Origin: SAR202 cluster bacterium bin127
GTDB taxonomy: Bacteria; Chloroflexota; Dehalococcoidia; Lucifugimonadales; Lucifugimonadaceae
Direction of reading: 5' to 3'
Assembly (NCBI GenBank): GCA_002239045.1
Contig: MPNN01000002.1
Location: 1-64,000, forward strand
DNA length: 64,000 bases
A program made the position numbers and the translations under genes. The notes beneath the pieces are model-generated. The model was not told the origin of the DNA. It ran no database searches and saw nothing but the letters and a program-made list of their open reading frames with translations. This document shows positions 17,660-26,833 of this stretch, piece by piece. Every line of letters begins with the position of its first letter. The first letter of the stretch is position 1.

Positions 17660-17787
17660 CGCACCAAGTGGGTGTGCTTCAGAGATTGCGAAGTAGAATC
17701 TAAGGGGAGTGCCGCGCTGCTTTCCCGTACCCCAATGGCCACCAGGCCAAGCGCCGAGCGCAAGCGGCTTGAAGCGAGTCTCTTAGC

Positions 17788-19467
17788 TTGTCAAGAAACA
17801 TCCTCGTCTGCGTAGCCTGGCCCTACGTCAATAGCGAACCGCATCTCGGGCATATCGCGGGGATGAACGTCCCTGCCGACATCTTCGCCCGATACCACCG
17901 CCTCGCCGGCAATCGCGTCGCCATGGTTTCGGGTAGCGACATGCATGGCACGCCCACGGCTTTGCGGGCGGTTGATGAAGGTGTGAAACCAGAGGACATC
18001 GCGTTTCGATATCACGACGTCTGGTCGGACTGCATGCAACGGATGGGGTTCGCTTACGACCTCTACACGCACACGCACACGAAGATCCACGAAGAGGTCG
18101 CGCAAGACGTGATGCTGACGCTCGACAAGCACGGCTTTATCTACGAAGACACCCAGCTGATGCCGTATTCCGAGACCGAGGATCGGTTTCTGTCGGATCG
18201 TTTCGTCGAAGGAATCTGCCCGGCGTGCGATTTTGATGGTGCTCGCGGCGATCAATGCGACGGCTGCGGCAGGACGCTCGATCCTTCGGACTTGATCAAT
18301 ATCCGCAGCATCCGCGACGGTTCAACGCCGGTATTCCGAGAGACGACGCACTTGATGATCAAGTTGAGCGCGTTTCAAGAGCAACTAGAGAAGTGGGTTC
18401 GGACCAAGAACGACTGGCGTCCGAACGTGCGGAATCAGACGCTCGGGTTTCTGAACGAAGGTCTTCATGATCGTGCGATGACGCGCGACATCGAGTGGGG
18501 TGTTCCAATCCCGTTCGATGGCTACGACAAGAAGCGAATCTATGTCTGGTTCGAGGCGGTGATTGGATATTTCTCGGCAACGAAGGCATGGGCTATCGAA
18601 TCGGGTAGTGAGGATGATTGGAAAGAGTTTTGGCACAATCCTGACGCCGAGTCCTACTACTTCCAAGGGAAGGACAACATTCCCTTCCATACGGTGTTGT
18701 GGCCGGCGATGTTGATGGGTTACGGGGGACTCAACCTCCCAACAGACGTAGTCGCCAACGAATATCTGAACCTCGACGGGCAAGGCTTTTCCAGCAGTCG
18801 CAACTGGGCGGTCTGGCTTCCCGACTACCTCGAGCGCTACGATGTCGATCCGCTCCGTTACTATTTGGCATCGATAATGCCGGAATCCTCCGATTCGGAC
18901 TTCACTTGGGAGGGCTATCTGGCGGCCAACAACAACGTGTTGGTCGCAACCCTCGGCAACTTTGTGCATCGAACCTTGACGATCACCACTCGCAATTTTG
19001 ATCACAAAGTCCCGGAGCCCGGCGAGTTAGCGCCGCAGGACCAATCGGTGTTGGATGCGTGCGAACAAACGCTGGATGATGTAGCCAATTCAATCGAGAC
19101 GCGCCATTTCAGGCGCGCGTTGTACGAAGCTATGGAATTGGCGCGAGTGGGGAATCGCTATCTGGATGCCGAGGAACCTTGGCGGACCGTTAAATCGGAC
19201 CCTGACAAGGCGGCGAAGACGCTCTGGACGGCGCTCAACGTAATCTCGACGTTGCGGACGGTGTTCTATCCCTTCATCCCGTTTTCATGCGACAAGATCC
19301 ACGATCTGCTAGGGTTTGACGGGGCAACGGCAACCGATGGTTGGCAGAAACGACCCGTCGAACCAGGCTCGTCGTTGCCGAGTCCGAAACCGCTGTTTCG
19401 AAAACTGGACCCGGAAATCGTCGAACAGGAACAAGAGCGTCTTCTTGCGCAACAATCTGATAACTAA
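17788..19467 (+). CDS. metG: Methionyl-tRNA synthetase
   Basis: Start is TTG 17788 (SRNILVCVAWPYVNSEPHLGH), which aligns with the normal N-terminus. 559 aa, without the C-terminal tRNA-binding domain found in longer forms. The HIGH motif is HLGH at residues 19-22. A zinc knuckle lies in CPACDFDGARGDQCDGCG. The KMSKS loop (about 334-338) reads GFSSSRNWAVW, so both lysines of the consensus are missing. The rest of the catalytic core (QGKDNIPFHTVLWPAMLM, YDVDPLRYYLA) is intact. The 128-bp leader contains overlapping hairpin-forming GC repeats but no recognised riboswitch. Confidence 0.93.
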   Translation: MSRNILVCVAWPYVNSEPHLGHIAGMNVPADIFARYHRLAGNRVAMVSGSDMHGTPTALRAVDEGVKPEDIAFRYHDVWSDCMQRMGFAYDLYTHTHTKIHEEVAQDVMLTLDKHGFIYEDTQLMPYSETEDRFLSDRFVEGICPACDFDGARGDQCDGCGRTLDPSDLINIRSIRDGSTPVFRETTHLMIKLSAFQEQLEKWVRTKNDWRPNVRNQTLGFLNEGLHDRAMTRDIEWGVPIPFDGYDKKRIYVWFEAVIGYFSATKAWAIESGSEDDWKEFWHNPDAESYYFQGKDNIPFHTVLWPAMLMGYGGLNLPTDVVANEYLNLDGQGFSSSRNWAVWLPDYLERYDVDPLRYYLASIMPESSDSDFTWEGYLAANNNVLVATLGNFVHRTLTITTRNFDHKVPEPGELAPQDQSVLDACEQTLDDVANSIETRHFRRALYEAMELARVGNRYLDAEEPWRTVKSDPDKAAKTLWTALNVISTLRTVFYPFIPFSCDKIHDLLGFDGATATDGWQKRPVEPGSSLPSPKPLFRKLDPEIVEQEQERLLAQQSDN

Positions 19468-19526
19468 CGTAGTAGATCCAGATTCTATGAGACCCTTGAC
19501 CGCGCGAATCCAATGACTGAAACGCC

Positions 19527-20543
19527 ATGACGACTGTTCAAACCACAGCCCAACAGGACATTTTCGCTCCCATTTCCGCAGATCTCGATCGCGTTGTTGA
19601 AGTCATCACTCAATTGAGCATCGAAGAGATCGAACGATGTCCCGCGGGTATAGATGCCCTCGATACACTCGATCAACGGTTGGCGCACGTTATGGAGACG
19701 CCGGGCAAAAAGATGCGGCCGGCGATGACGTTGCTCGCATCGAAATTGTGGGGTGTAGAGCCGGATGACAAGGTGATCAGCATGGCGGTGGCGGTCGAGT
19801 TGTTGCATGTCGCCGCGTTGATACACGATGACACGGTCGATGATGCCGATGTACGGCGGGGCAAGGCGACGGCGGGATTTCTATGGGGCAACAACTTTGC
19901 CGTGCTGTTGGGCGACTATGTTTTTGCCACATCCGCGAAATTCGTCTGCGATACTGGATCGGTGCGACTAATCAGCCGCTTCGCCGAGACTATCGCCGAG
20001 TTAGCCCGTGGCGAACTGCATGAAATGGTTAGCAACTGGAACTTGCCGGTCACCGTCGATGAATATTTCGCCCGCATCTATGACAAGACGGCATCGCTAT
20101 TCTCGACTTCCGCGGAGAGCGGCGCGGTTCTCGGTGGAGCGAACGAGGATTCGGTCGTTGCATTGCGGGAATACGGATACAACTTGGGCATGGCGTACCA
20201 AGTGCGGGATGACGTTCTCGACTACGAGTCGACTACCGACGAACTTGGCAAACCGGCGAATCAAGACATATTGAGCGGCAAGTTGACGTTGCCGGCGATC
20301 TACGCGTCGGAGATTCCCGAATGCGCGTTGGCGATTGAAACGTTTTTCGGATTGCCAGAACATGAGCGTGAAACCGCGCTTGGCGAACTGATGGATCTGA
20401 TCCGCCACAATGGGGGAGTCGAACGCGCCGAGAAAACGACGGCCGATTTCATCGAGGCGGCTCTCCGCAGTCTTGAGGTCGCACCGCCATCGGTCAGCCG
20501 GGATTCATTGGCTTCCATCGCGTCGAGCGTCAACTCCCATTAA
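19527..20543 (+). CDS. Trans-polyprenyl diphosphate synthase
   Basis: 338 aa isoprenyl synthase. The first Asp-rich motif is HDDTVDDADVRRG (near residues 100-108), the second is VRDDVLDYESTTDELGKP (near 227-235). GKKMRPAMTLLA is the substrate-binding GKxxRP motif. It condenses isopentenyl diphosphate into long chains for quinone or lipid carriers; chain length cannot be read. It lies 59 bp after metG on the same strand. Confidence 0.93.
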   Translation: MTTVQTTAQQDIFAPISADLDRVVEVITQLSIEEIERCPAGIDALDTLDQRLAHVMETPGKKMRPAMTLLASKLWGVEPDDKVISMAVAVELLHVAALIHDDTVDDADVRRGKATAGFLWGNNFAVLLGDYVFATSAKFVCDTGSVRLISRFAETIAELARGELHEMVSNWNLPVTVDEYFARIYDKTASLFSTSAESGAVLGGANEDSVVALREYGYNLGMAYQVRDDVLDYESTTDELGKPANQDILSGKLTLPAIYASEIPECALAIETFFGLPEHERETALGELMDLIRHNGGVERAEKTTADFIEAALRSLEVAPPSVSRDSLASIASSVNSH

Positions 20544-20618
20544 AACCTAGAACGATGGATCTGGCTTCGAGTACGATGCCGATCTCGCCCTGAACATCAA
20601 CCCGGTCAAGCTTCATCA

Positions 20619-21278
20619 GTGACGAAGAGCCGATTATCACCGGAACGAATCGTTGACGAACTGAGCGCGAATTATGGTCGATTCGTGCAGGAGCCCCGAT
20701 ACAACGCTCTTGATGAGTTGATATTCACCGTCTTGACGCAGCATACCTCTGACCTGAACGCGGAGCGCGCGTTTGATCAACTGCGCATCGCAATACCTTC
20801 GTGGGAAGCGGTCATGGTGGCGGACCAAGACGACATTGCCAAAGCAATTTTCCATGGCGGCATGTCGAACCAGAAATCGAAGCGGATCAAGGACATCCTC
20901 GCGGCGATACTGGAACGTCATGGAGCGCTGGAGATCGACTTCCTCCGAGATTACGAGCTAGACGATGCCCGACAATGGCTGATGGAGCTGCCCGGCGTCG
21001 GTCCTAAGACCGCGGCAGTCGTAATGTCATTCGCTTTAGGTATGCCGGCGTTTCCTGTCGATACGCATATCCATCGCGTTTCTAGACGTCTTGGATTGAT
21101 CGGTGAAAAAACAACGGCAGATGCCGCGCACGAGATCATGGAAGGCAAGGTTCGGCCGGAACTAAGGTTTCAGCTTCACATGCAGCTGATTACCCATGGT
21201 CGTCAGATATGCAAGGCCCGAAGGCCGCTTTGTGGAGAGTGTCGATTGTCAATGGATTGTCCTTCGAGTACGGTTTAG
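20619..21278 (+). CDS. nth: Endonuclease III (DNA glycosylase/AP lyase)
   Basis: GTG start at 20619; 219 aa. Helix-hairpin-helix ELPGVGPKTAAVVMSF carries the catalytic Lys (near 129). Asp in FPVDTHIHRVSRRLGL (near 147) completes the active site. The C-terminal 4Fe-4S ligands follow the C-x6-C-x2-C-x5-C pattern in CKARRPLCGECRLSMDC. It removes oxidised pyrimidines in base excision repair. A slightly diverged N-terminus (LTQHTSDLNAERAFDQL instead of LSQQT..N) is noted. Confidence 0.93.
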   Translation: MTKSRLSPERIVDELSANYGRFVQEPRYNALDELIFTVLTQHTSDLNAERAFDQLRIAIPSWEAVMVADQDDIAKAIFHGGMSNQKSKRIKDILAAILERHGALEIDFLRDYELDDARQWLMELPGVGPKTAAVVMSFALGMPAFPVDTHIHRVSRRLGLIGEKTTADAAHEIMEGKVRPELRFQLHMQLITHGRQICKARRPLCGECRLSMDCPSSTV

Positions 21279-21289
21279 TCGCCGACGCG

Positions 21290-21316
21290 CTGGATTCGGG
21301 CCTGCGCTGGAATGAC
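21290..21316. repeat. REP-like unit
   Basis: CTGGATTCGGGCCTGCGCTGGAATGACG is an inverted, diverged copy of the REP family seen at 2248-2834. Confidence 0.5.
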
Positions 21317-21353
21317 GGATCGCTTGGTAGGATATGGGCGACGAGGTGAAAAC

Positions 21354-22532
21354 ATGAAGATTGTCTCCGTACAAGCCACCAAGGTCGGTTACCCAAGGCT
21401 AAAGCCGATGACGGTCCCCCGCGTGGGTCCATCGCGCAGCAGCATGAACGCGCAGGCGACACCGTTGCGTCGATATACGAAGGACCCCGATTTCGCGTTC
21501 GCCCGGCGGGTGCCGGGAGGTGACCGCGATGTCGGTTGCGTTGTGACGCTTGAAGACGGAACTTGGGGTTTTGGTTTCACCGACCACGGTCGGACAACCG
21601 CGTCAATCATCGAAGACTATCTCTCGCCGGCGATTGAGGGACGGGACGTGATGTCGACGGAGACGCTCTACGATCTGATGATCCGTGTCACTTCCGGCTT
21701 CGGTACTAACGCCCTCGTCGCGTACGCAATCGCAGCTGTAGACCTCGCTCTCTGGGACGCCAAGGGCAAAGTGCTCGAAAAACCCGTCTACAGCCTTTTG
21801 GGTGGGAGCACCGAAATTCTCAAACCGCTCTACTCGACGGGCAACGATACATGGTGGCAGAAAGAGCTGGGCTTCAAGAACTTCAAACGCTTCAGTCCGT
21901 ACGGTCCGCCGGATGGAATTGAGGGCATCAACCGGCTTGAAGAGGAGATCGCCGAGGCGCGAGAGCTGGTCGGTCCGGACGCCGAGTTGATGCTTGATTT
22001 CTGGATGGGGCTAGACGTCGAGACGGCGGTCCGCACTGCGGAACGACTTCGACCATACAACCTCAAATGGCTCGAGGATTCCTTCTTGCCCGACACTTTG
22101 GACGAGTACGAGCGGTTCCGTGAACGTGTGCCATGGCAGACGATGGCCACTGGCGAACACTGGTACGGCATCTACCCTTTCTTCCATGCCGCGAAAGAGG
22201 GACTCGTCGACATCCTCCAACCCGACATCATCTGGTGCGGGGGTTTGACGCCGTTGATCAAGATTTGTCACGTCGCCGAATCGGCTGGACTATCGGTCAT
22301 ACCGCACGGCAGCGGCGGCACCGCGTATGGTCAACACGCCTGCTATGGCCTTACAGCAGTGCCAATGATCGAATGTAGTGGCCCGGTGATGACCGAACCG
22401 GGTGTGCCGCTTCACGAAAAGGATCGATTGCCGGGGACGGTAGCACCGTTCGACGGCAAGCTGAAACCCAGTGATGAGCCGGGGTTTGGGCTCAACTTGA
22501 GGCGCGAGTGGTTCCCGCCGTTTTTCGACTGA
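21354..22532 (+). CDS. L-rhamnonate dehydratase-like enolase-superfamily enzyme
   Basis: Start at ATG 21354, with GAGGTG 5 bp upstream. 392 aa. It has the capping domain, then the barrel with metal ligands Asp in LMLDFWMGLD (about 213), Glu in KWLEDSF (about 240) and Glu in ATGEHW (about 266), and the catalytic His in VIPHGSGG (about 317). KRFSPYGPPDG, DIIQPDIIWCGGLTPLIKI and the C-terminal PGFGLNL are close to the RhmD group. The predicted reaction is loss of water from an aldonate to a 2-keto-3-deoxy acid. Substrate is inferred from group resemblance. It is convergent with the mannonate dehydratase-like gene. Confidence 0.85.
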   Translation: MKIVSVQATKVGYPRLKPMTVPRVGPSRSSMNAQATPLRRYTKDPDFAFARRVPGGDRDVGCVVTLEDGTWGFGFTDHGRTTASIIEDYLSPAIEGRDVMSTETLYDLMIRVTSGFGTNALVAYAIAAVDLALWDAKGKVLEKPVYSLLGGSTEILKPLYSTGNDTWWQKELGFKNFKRFSPYGPPDGIEGINRLEEEIAEARELVGPDAELMLDFWMGLDVETAVRTAERLRPYNLKWLEDSFLPDTLDEYERFRERVPWQTMATGEHWYGIYPFFHAAKEGLVDILQPDIIWCGGLTPLIKICHVAESAGLSVIPHGSGGTAYGQHACYGLTAVPMIECSGPVMTEPGVPLHEKDRLPGTVAPFDGKLKPSDEPGFGLNLRREWFPPFFD

Positions 22533-22536
22533 GACA

Positions 22537-22560
22537 CGTCATTCCAGCGTAGGTCGGAAC
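22537..22560. repeat. REP-like unit between convergent genes
   Basis: CGTCATTCCAGCGTAGGTCG, a degraded member of the REP family, placed in the 36-bp gap between two convergent sugar-acid genes. Confidence 0.5.
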
Positions 22561-22568
22561 TCACACCA

Positions 22569-23573
22569 TTATCCCGACTTAGCCGTCGCCTCCAACGACT
22601 GAATTATCCCGCGCATGTGCCCGACGCAGTACGCGATGTATTCGCGGCCTGCGGGCCCATCGGTCGTCAAGCGCATGATGTGGTCGTAGTCGATGCAGCC
22701 TTCGTAGTCGACGTCGTGTAGGGCCTTGGCGACTTCGTACATGTTCAGGTCGCCCGAATCGGGTATCACCTCTTCGTAGCCTTGATTCTCTGGAATCGTT
22801 CCCCGCACGTTGCGGAAGTGAACGTGGAAGAGTCGGTTCTGCTCGCCGAAATGTCGGATGCCTTCGAAGATGTTTTGCCCTGACTCGTATCGCGTGCCGA
22901 CGCAGAATGTGACGCCGTTGGCGGGCGACGGGACTTCGCTGAAGAGGCGGTCGTACGACTCGAAGCTATGGATCAGCTGTGGATACCCATGGAGCGAAGG
23001 GACTGGCGGATCGGCACCGTGGGTAGCGACCTTAACACCGGCATCTTCAGCTACCTCGCAGATCGCGGTGTAGTGAGTTATGTGCCGTTGCCATAGCTCT
23101 TCGCGGTCGGGTGCATCGGCGCGCGTCGCTTGCGCAATCGCGTCCGCCAACTCGAACTTTAGGTGCTGGTACCCACCCCGGCCTTCGACCCAACGGTTCA
23201 ATTGAGGCAAATTGGGGTTGCTGCCAGCGGGCCCGTACGGCTGCACGCCCAACACCGGGATGTTGAACTCGCCACAGATCTCGGCGTTGATGCAGCCATT
23301 GCGAGTTTCTTGCTCAGCGTTGGGCCCGCCGATATACGCTTCGTCGAAGTATTGTCTCAAGCAATTCGCGCGTTCGATTACCAGGCCAGCGTCGCCCAGC
23401 TTATCGACCACCATCGCCATGCCTTCCCGATTCACCGCGCCGCCCGATTCGACGTATCCCGGCACCATGTCCATGGTGATATCAACGGCGTCTACGCCGA
23501 TCTGCGTCAAAAATCGCAAGTCTTCTGGACGATCCAGCCAATCTGGACTAATGCGGGTACCGATTCTCATCAT
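22569..23573 (-). CDS. Mannonate dehydratase-like TIM-barrel protein (UxuA family)
   Basis: Start at ATG 23573 (MMRIGTRISPDWLDRPEDL), with GGAGG 8 bp upstream; the frame extends further 5' without support. 334 aa. The xylose-isomerase-like barrel has HVHFRNVRGTIPENQG, SGDLNMYEVAKALHDVDYEG and CIDYDHIMRL, all recognisable UxuA features. UxuA dehydrates D-mannonate to 2-keto-3-deoxygluconate. It is shorter than E. coli UxuA (about 394) but similar to other bacterial forms. It pairs with the rhamnonate dehydratase-like gene as a sugar-acid locus. Confidence 0.82.
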   Translation of the reverse strand: MMRIGTRISPDWLDRPEDLRFLTQIGVDAVDITMDMVPGYVESGGAVNREGMAMVVDKLGDAGLVIERANCLRQYFDEAYIGGPNAEQETRNGCINAEICGEFNIPVLGVQPYGPAGSNPNLPQLNRWVEGRGGYQHLKFELADAIAQATRADAPDREELWQRHITHYTAICEVAEDAGVKVATHGADPPVPSLHGYPQLIHSFESYDRLFSEVPSPANGVTFCVGTRYESGQNIFEGIRHFGEQNRLFHVHFRNVRGTIPENQGYEEVIPDSGDLNMYEVAKALHDVDYEGCIDYDHIMRLTTDGPAGREYIAYCVGHMRGIIQSLEATAKSG

Positions 23574-23966
23574 CGCTGTAACCTCCAACTTCAAACATGC
23601 ATCCATTGATATCACACGCCCTCGAAATCCCTCCGAAACCAAGAACCCAAGGATGGCGAGATGGGGAGGGCGACTATCTCGCCATCCCAGTCCCAAAGAG
23701 ACCTTTGCCAAACTCCGTTATTCCTGCGAAAACCGAAATCCAGAGGTGTGGTGCAATCGGGGGCTGGTCGCCGAAACGGTCGTTACTCGACCCCGATCAC
23801 CAGATTTGCATAGGTCTTTTTCCAAAGGAAGATACACAGGAGTTTCCTAGTGTCATGCCCACGGCGGCGCAGCCGCCCACGTAAAACCGTGAACCCTACT
23901 ACGTAACACCCATACCCGCTGCCCGTCGGAGCGCATCCCTCCCAAAACGACGAACATGTCGCGTCG
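23574..23966. other. Gene-free spacer with a REP-like unit
   Basis: 393 bp with no convincing gene. A REP-like unit lies at 23715-23746 (CCGTTATTCCTGCGAAAACC, ending ATCCAGAGG). The rest shows no clear promoter or terminator for either flanking gene. Confidence 0.6.
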
Positions 23967-25352
23967 TCATTCGGACCTTGTGACACCCGGCCCAAACACA
24001 TACCACATCACAGCCAGCATGAATGACAAAACAATACTCGTCTCGAACCATGCGTGAGCAGAGATTGGTAACACATTTCCTAATTTCCAACTCGTGAAAC
24101 CGAAATTGTTTGCAATCGCCGGGAAATCCCACCACTTCAAATATCCTAACATCGGTATCGTTAAAGTAGCAAAAAACGGTCTCAGGTAATTCCACTCTTC
24201 CTTAAATAACGCAAACACTAGCCCTGAGCACCCAACAATTGCCATTAATACTGTCTGAGAGCCAAGCAACAACCATCCATCGAAATCGGGGTGTGCGATT
24301 TTCGAAGGTATCCAGCTACCGTTAATCAACAATGAAACGACAATGAGAGAGACGATCGCGTTAGTTACTGCGATATTCACTGTATCAAATCGTCGATTCA
24401 TCAACCGTATTGCTATTAATGTGGAAACACACACAAGCAATGTCGTTGTAATCACTATGACGGATGAGCCAATCGAAGTCGACCCAATACCAAAGTATAT
24501 TGCAACAACTCCTATGACTGTTGAAAACACTAGACCCAAAAAAACAATTCTGATTGCTACATATTTAGGCATCGATACATTCCGACAACGAGAGTCTTCG
24601 CTTTCAGATTCGCGAATTGAAGCGGACCTTCTGTATAGCACGAATTTGGATGCAACATATCCGAATAATGCTAAGGACAAAATACCATCCAGCAATGCAA
24701 TCAGCTCACCAGCCATCCAATACTGCACAATCGCAGGTAACGCCAAAACTGGAACGGTACGCGACAACCAAACAGGGACGGTTGATTTAGCAAGAAAGGT
24801 CGCCACTATCAATGCGACTACAGCTAAAACAATCGATATCTCGATTGTAGATGGTCCTGTAACGAACACTTGACGCCAATCGTCGCCGAGTTGAGATGAT
24901 CGCAACCAAGTGATCGATTGCAACCAACTTATGCGCATCAAAACCCAAGCCGCAAATGCATAGATGACGCCGTTTTTGACTCCGGCATGAAGCAATCGAT
25001 CGAGATAAACGATGGACAACCAAGCGGAAGCCAACAAAATTACTGCACCGGGAATCGACCATATCTCCGAATTGCCCCACACGCGTTCGAGACCCTCTGG
25101 CAACGGGTGGTGGGCGACCTCGTATCGGTTGCCCGCCACCAAGGCGAAGACGGCGAATATCGGCGCTCCCCAAGAAACGGCAGACCAAAAAGTTATGTTG
25201 GTCAAATCAGGAACTTGGTGGGCTTCGCTGGATCGCCCGCTCGCCAATTTCAATCGGTGTCGGATCAACAGAAAACCTACCGCAAACGAATTCAGTAGCG
25301 GTGCTACTAAACCCCAAAGCAATAACAGTATTCCGATGACCAATACCGGCAT
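23967..25352 (-). CDS. Multi-pass membrane protein of unknown family, 461 aa
   Basis: About 11-12 hydrophobic segments, starting LVIGILLLLWGLVAPLLNSF, with short polar loops. The central loop (RRSASIRESESEDSRCRN) is probably cytoplasmic. I recognise no catalytic or transporter signature. The DNA is visibly more AT-rich than its neighbours, with ATA and AAT codons common, suggesting transfer. It lies 50 bp downstream of an equally AT-rich gene for an anchored protein, so the two form an operon. A sugar, lipid or antimicrobial-export role would be guesswork. Confidence 0.65.
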   Translation of the reverse strand: MPVLVIGILLLLWGLVAPLLNSFAVGFLLIRHRLKLASGRSSEAHQVPDLTNITFWSAVSWGAPIFAVFALVAGNRYEVAHHPLPEGLERVWGNSEIWSIPGAVILLASAWLSIVYLDRLLHAGVKNGVIYAFAAWVLMRISWLQSITWLRSSQLGDDWRQVFVTGPSTIEISIVLAVVALIVATFLAKSTVPVWLSRTVPVLALPAIVQYWMAGELIALLDGILSLALFGYVASKFVLYRRSASIRESESEDSRCRNVSMPKYVAIRIVFLGLVFSTVIGVVAIYFGIGSTSIGSSVIVITTTLLVCVSTLIAIRLMNRRFDTVNIAVTNAIVSLIVVSLLINGSWIPSKIAHPDFDGWLLLGSQTVLMAIVGCSGLVFALFKEEWNYLRPFFATLTIPMLGYLKWWDFPAIANNFGFTSWKLGNVLPISAHAWFETSIVLSFMLAVMWYVFGPGVTRSE

Positions 25353-25402
25353 TGTTTCTCAACGATTGGAAACTGATCGCCGAACTTCCGAGTTAGTCAC
25401 GC

Positions 25403-26578
25403 TCAATAGACGTTCGACACATAACTGCACGTAGCCGCCAACTCGTGATAGCTCACAACTCCCAGAGGCCAGTGAACCCTTATGTGATAATCGTTTATTG
25501 ACGACGGATCAAAAATGCAACTGAATTCTTCGTCATCCGCCGTTCCGTTTAGAACCACTTTGATGTCATGGTCTGACGGACCCAACAAATCAGCGTCGAA
25601 CCCCTCGTCGTCGGTCTCTTCAGCGTGAAACCATCCGTGGTTCCATGCGCGATTGTAACCGAATCCCGTACTGTTCCCTCCGAGACACGCATCTTCAAAC
25701 CAATCGATTTCGACAAGTGGCACATTGGTCGTATCACACCGTGCAGAGTAACCCCCTGCCGGAGTCACCAAAGAGTCAACGTTGTACCGCCTGTTAAGAT
25801 GCACCTCAGTAACAGATATCGATAATCCGTCGCTTGTTTCGCCTGAGATTGAGCTCCATCGGTAACCGCTAAATTGCGGTTCGGGTTGTGAATCCCCGAC
25901 CGGCCAAGTACGATCCCAGACTTGCTTCATCGCCGGTTCCGCATCTTCCTGATATTTATGCGACGCAACTTCATTGAACAGATTCTCATCGGCGACTATG
26001 CCTCCTGCGGAACCAATATCGCCGGATCCTGGCGAAATCGTAGCACCTCCGCCTGAAGGAGCCAAAGCTCCAGTCGTGGATTCGTATACATTGCTCAACT
26101 TAATTGTGCAGTCCGAATAATCCAAGAGAAGTGTCACCTCCGTCGTTTCATCCGGACCGATTGAGGCAGAATTCCTTTTCACCTCTATCTCGGGGAATCC
26201 CTCACAAATTTGCTCCGTTCTCACGACACCATCCGGTTCGATGACTGTTTGATCAATCATTTCGCCAATAAAGAGTGTCTCATTCAAATTCGACGCGTCA
26301 AGTCCTCCAATTTCGTTGTCATCCACGACAGCTACCCAACGATTCTCCGATTCTGAATCATCATCGTTTTGCCCGGGAGCTGGTTGACTAGTTTCAGGTG
26401 GAGCGTCTCCATCTGCCGATTGTCGCGTATCTAAGACTAATGCCATCGTGAATATTGCTACGAATAACATCAGCAATACCCCAACAATTGTATTTTTGTC
26501 GTTCAAAGTGCTATGTCTCCTCGCACTTGTTGTAAGCATCTGCCGCAATGTGGCATGAGCGGTACCATGGTAAAACAT
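25403..26578 (-). CDS. Membrane-anchored extracellular protein of unknown family
   Basis: 391 aa from ATG 26578, though a start nearer the hydrophobic segment is possible. One membrane helix (NTIVGVLLMLFVAIFTMALVL, about 30-50) is followed by an acidic Pro/Gln/Asp linker (SQPAPGQNDDDSESE) and a secreted domain with a few scattered cysteines (CEGFPEIEV, DYSDCTIKL, ARCDTTN, EDACLGG, FSCIFDP, AATCSYV) that could form disulfides. AT-rich DNA like the downstream membrane-protein gene. The pair looks like an acquired two-gene unit. Function unknown. Confidence 0.65.
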   Translation of the reverse strand: MFYHGTAHATLRQMLTTSARRHSTLNDKNTIVGVLLMLFVAIFTMALVLDTRQSADGDAPPETSQPAPGQNDDDSESENRWVAVVDDNEIGGLDASNLNETLFIGEMIDQTVIEPDGVVRTEQICEGFPEIEVKRNSASIGPDETTEVTLLLDYSDCTIKLSNVYESTTGALAPSGGGATISPGSGDIGSAGGIVADENLFNEVASHKYQEDAEPAMKQVWDRTWPVGDSQPEPQFSGYRWSSISGETSDGLSISVTEVHLNRRYNVDSLVTPAGGYSARCDTTNVPLVEIDWFEDACLGGNSTGFGYNRAWNHGWFHAEETDDEGFDADLLGPSDHDIKVVLNGTADDEEFSCIFDPSSINDYHIRVHWPLGVVSYHELAATCSYVSNVY

Positions 26579-26833
26579 ATCTCGCTACCAGCACATCAAC
26601 CAGTTCATGAATTCGAGAGTTCTTCAAGGGCGGAGCGGATGTCTTAGCCCATTTCATGCAACCGAAAATTACAACGAGCACTTACGCAACGCAACGCCAA
26701 AACCACTACCCGTTCGCACACCTCCTTCCGCAAGCCAGGACCCCGAATCGCTACGAACAAACCCTCTCTCCCCAATGGCCGTAAAAACACGCCCACAAAA
26801 TTCCCAATTCCGCTGCGTCGGTTAACCTCATTG
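26579..26833. other. Gene-free divergent spacer
   Basis: 255 bp between the AT-rich operon and the sulfatase gene. It must hold both promoters, but I see no confident boxes, repeats or RNA structures. Confidence 0.5.

Noticed and set aside
17660-17787. SAM or other riboswitch before metG
   Set aside because: GC-rich hairpins are present, but no conserved core of any riboswitch I know.
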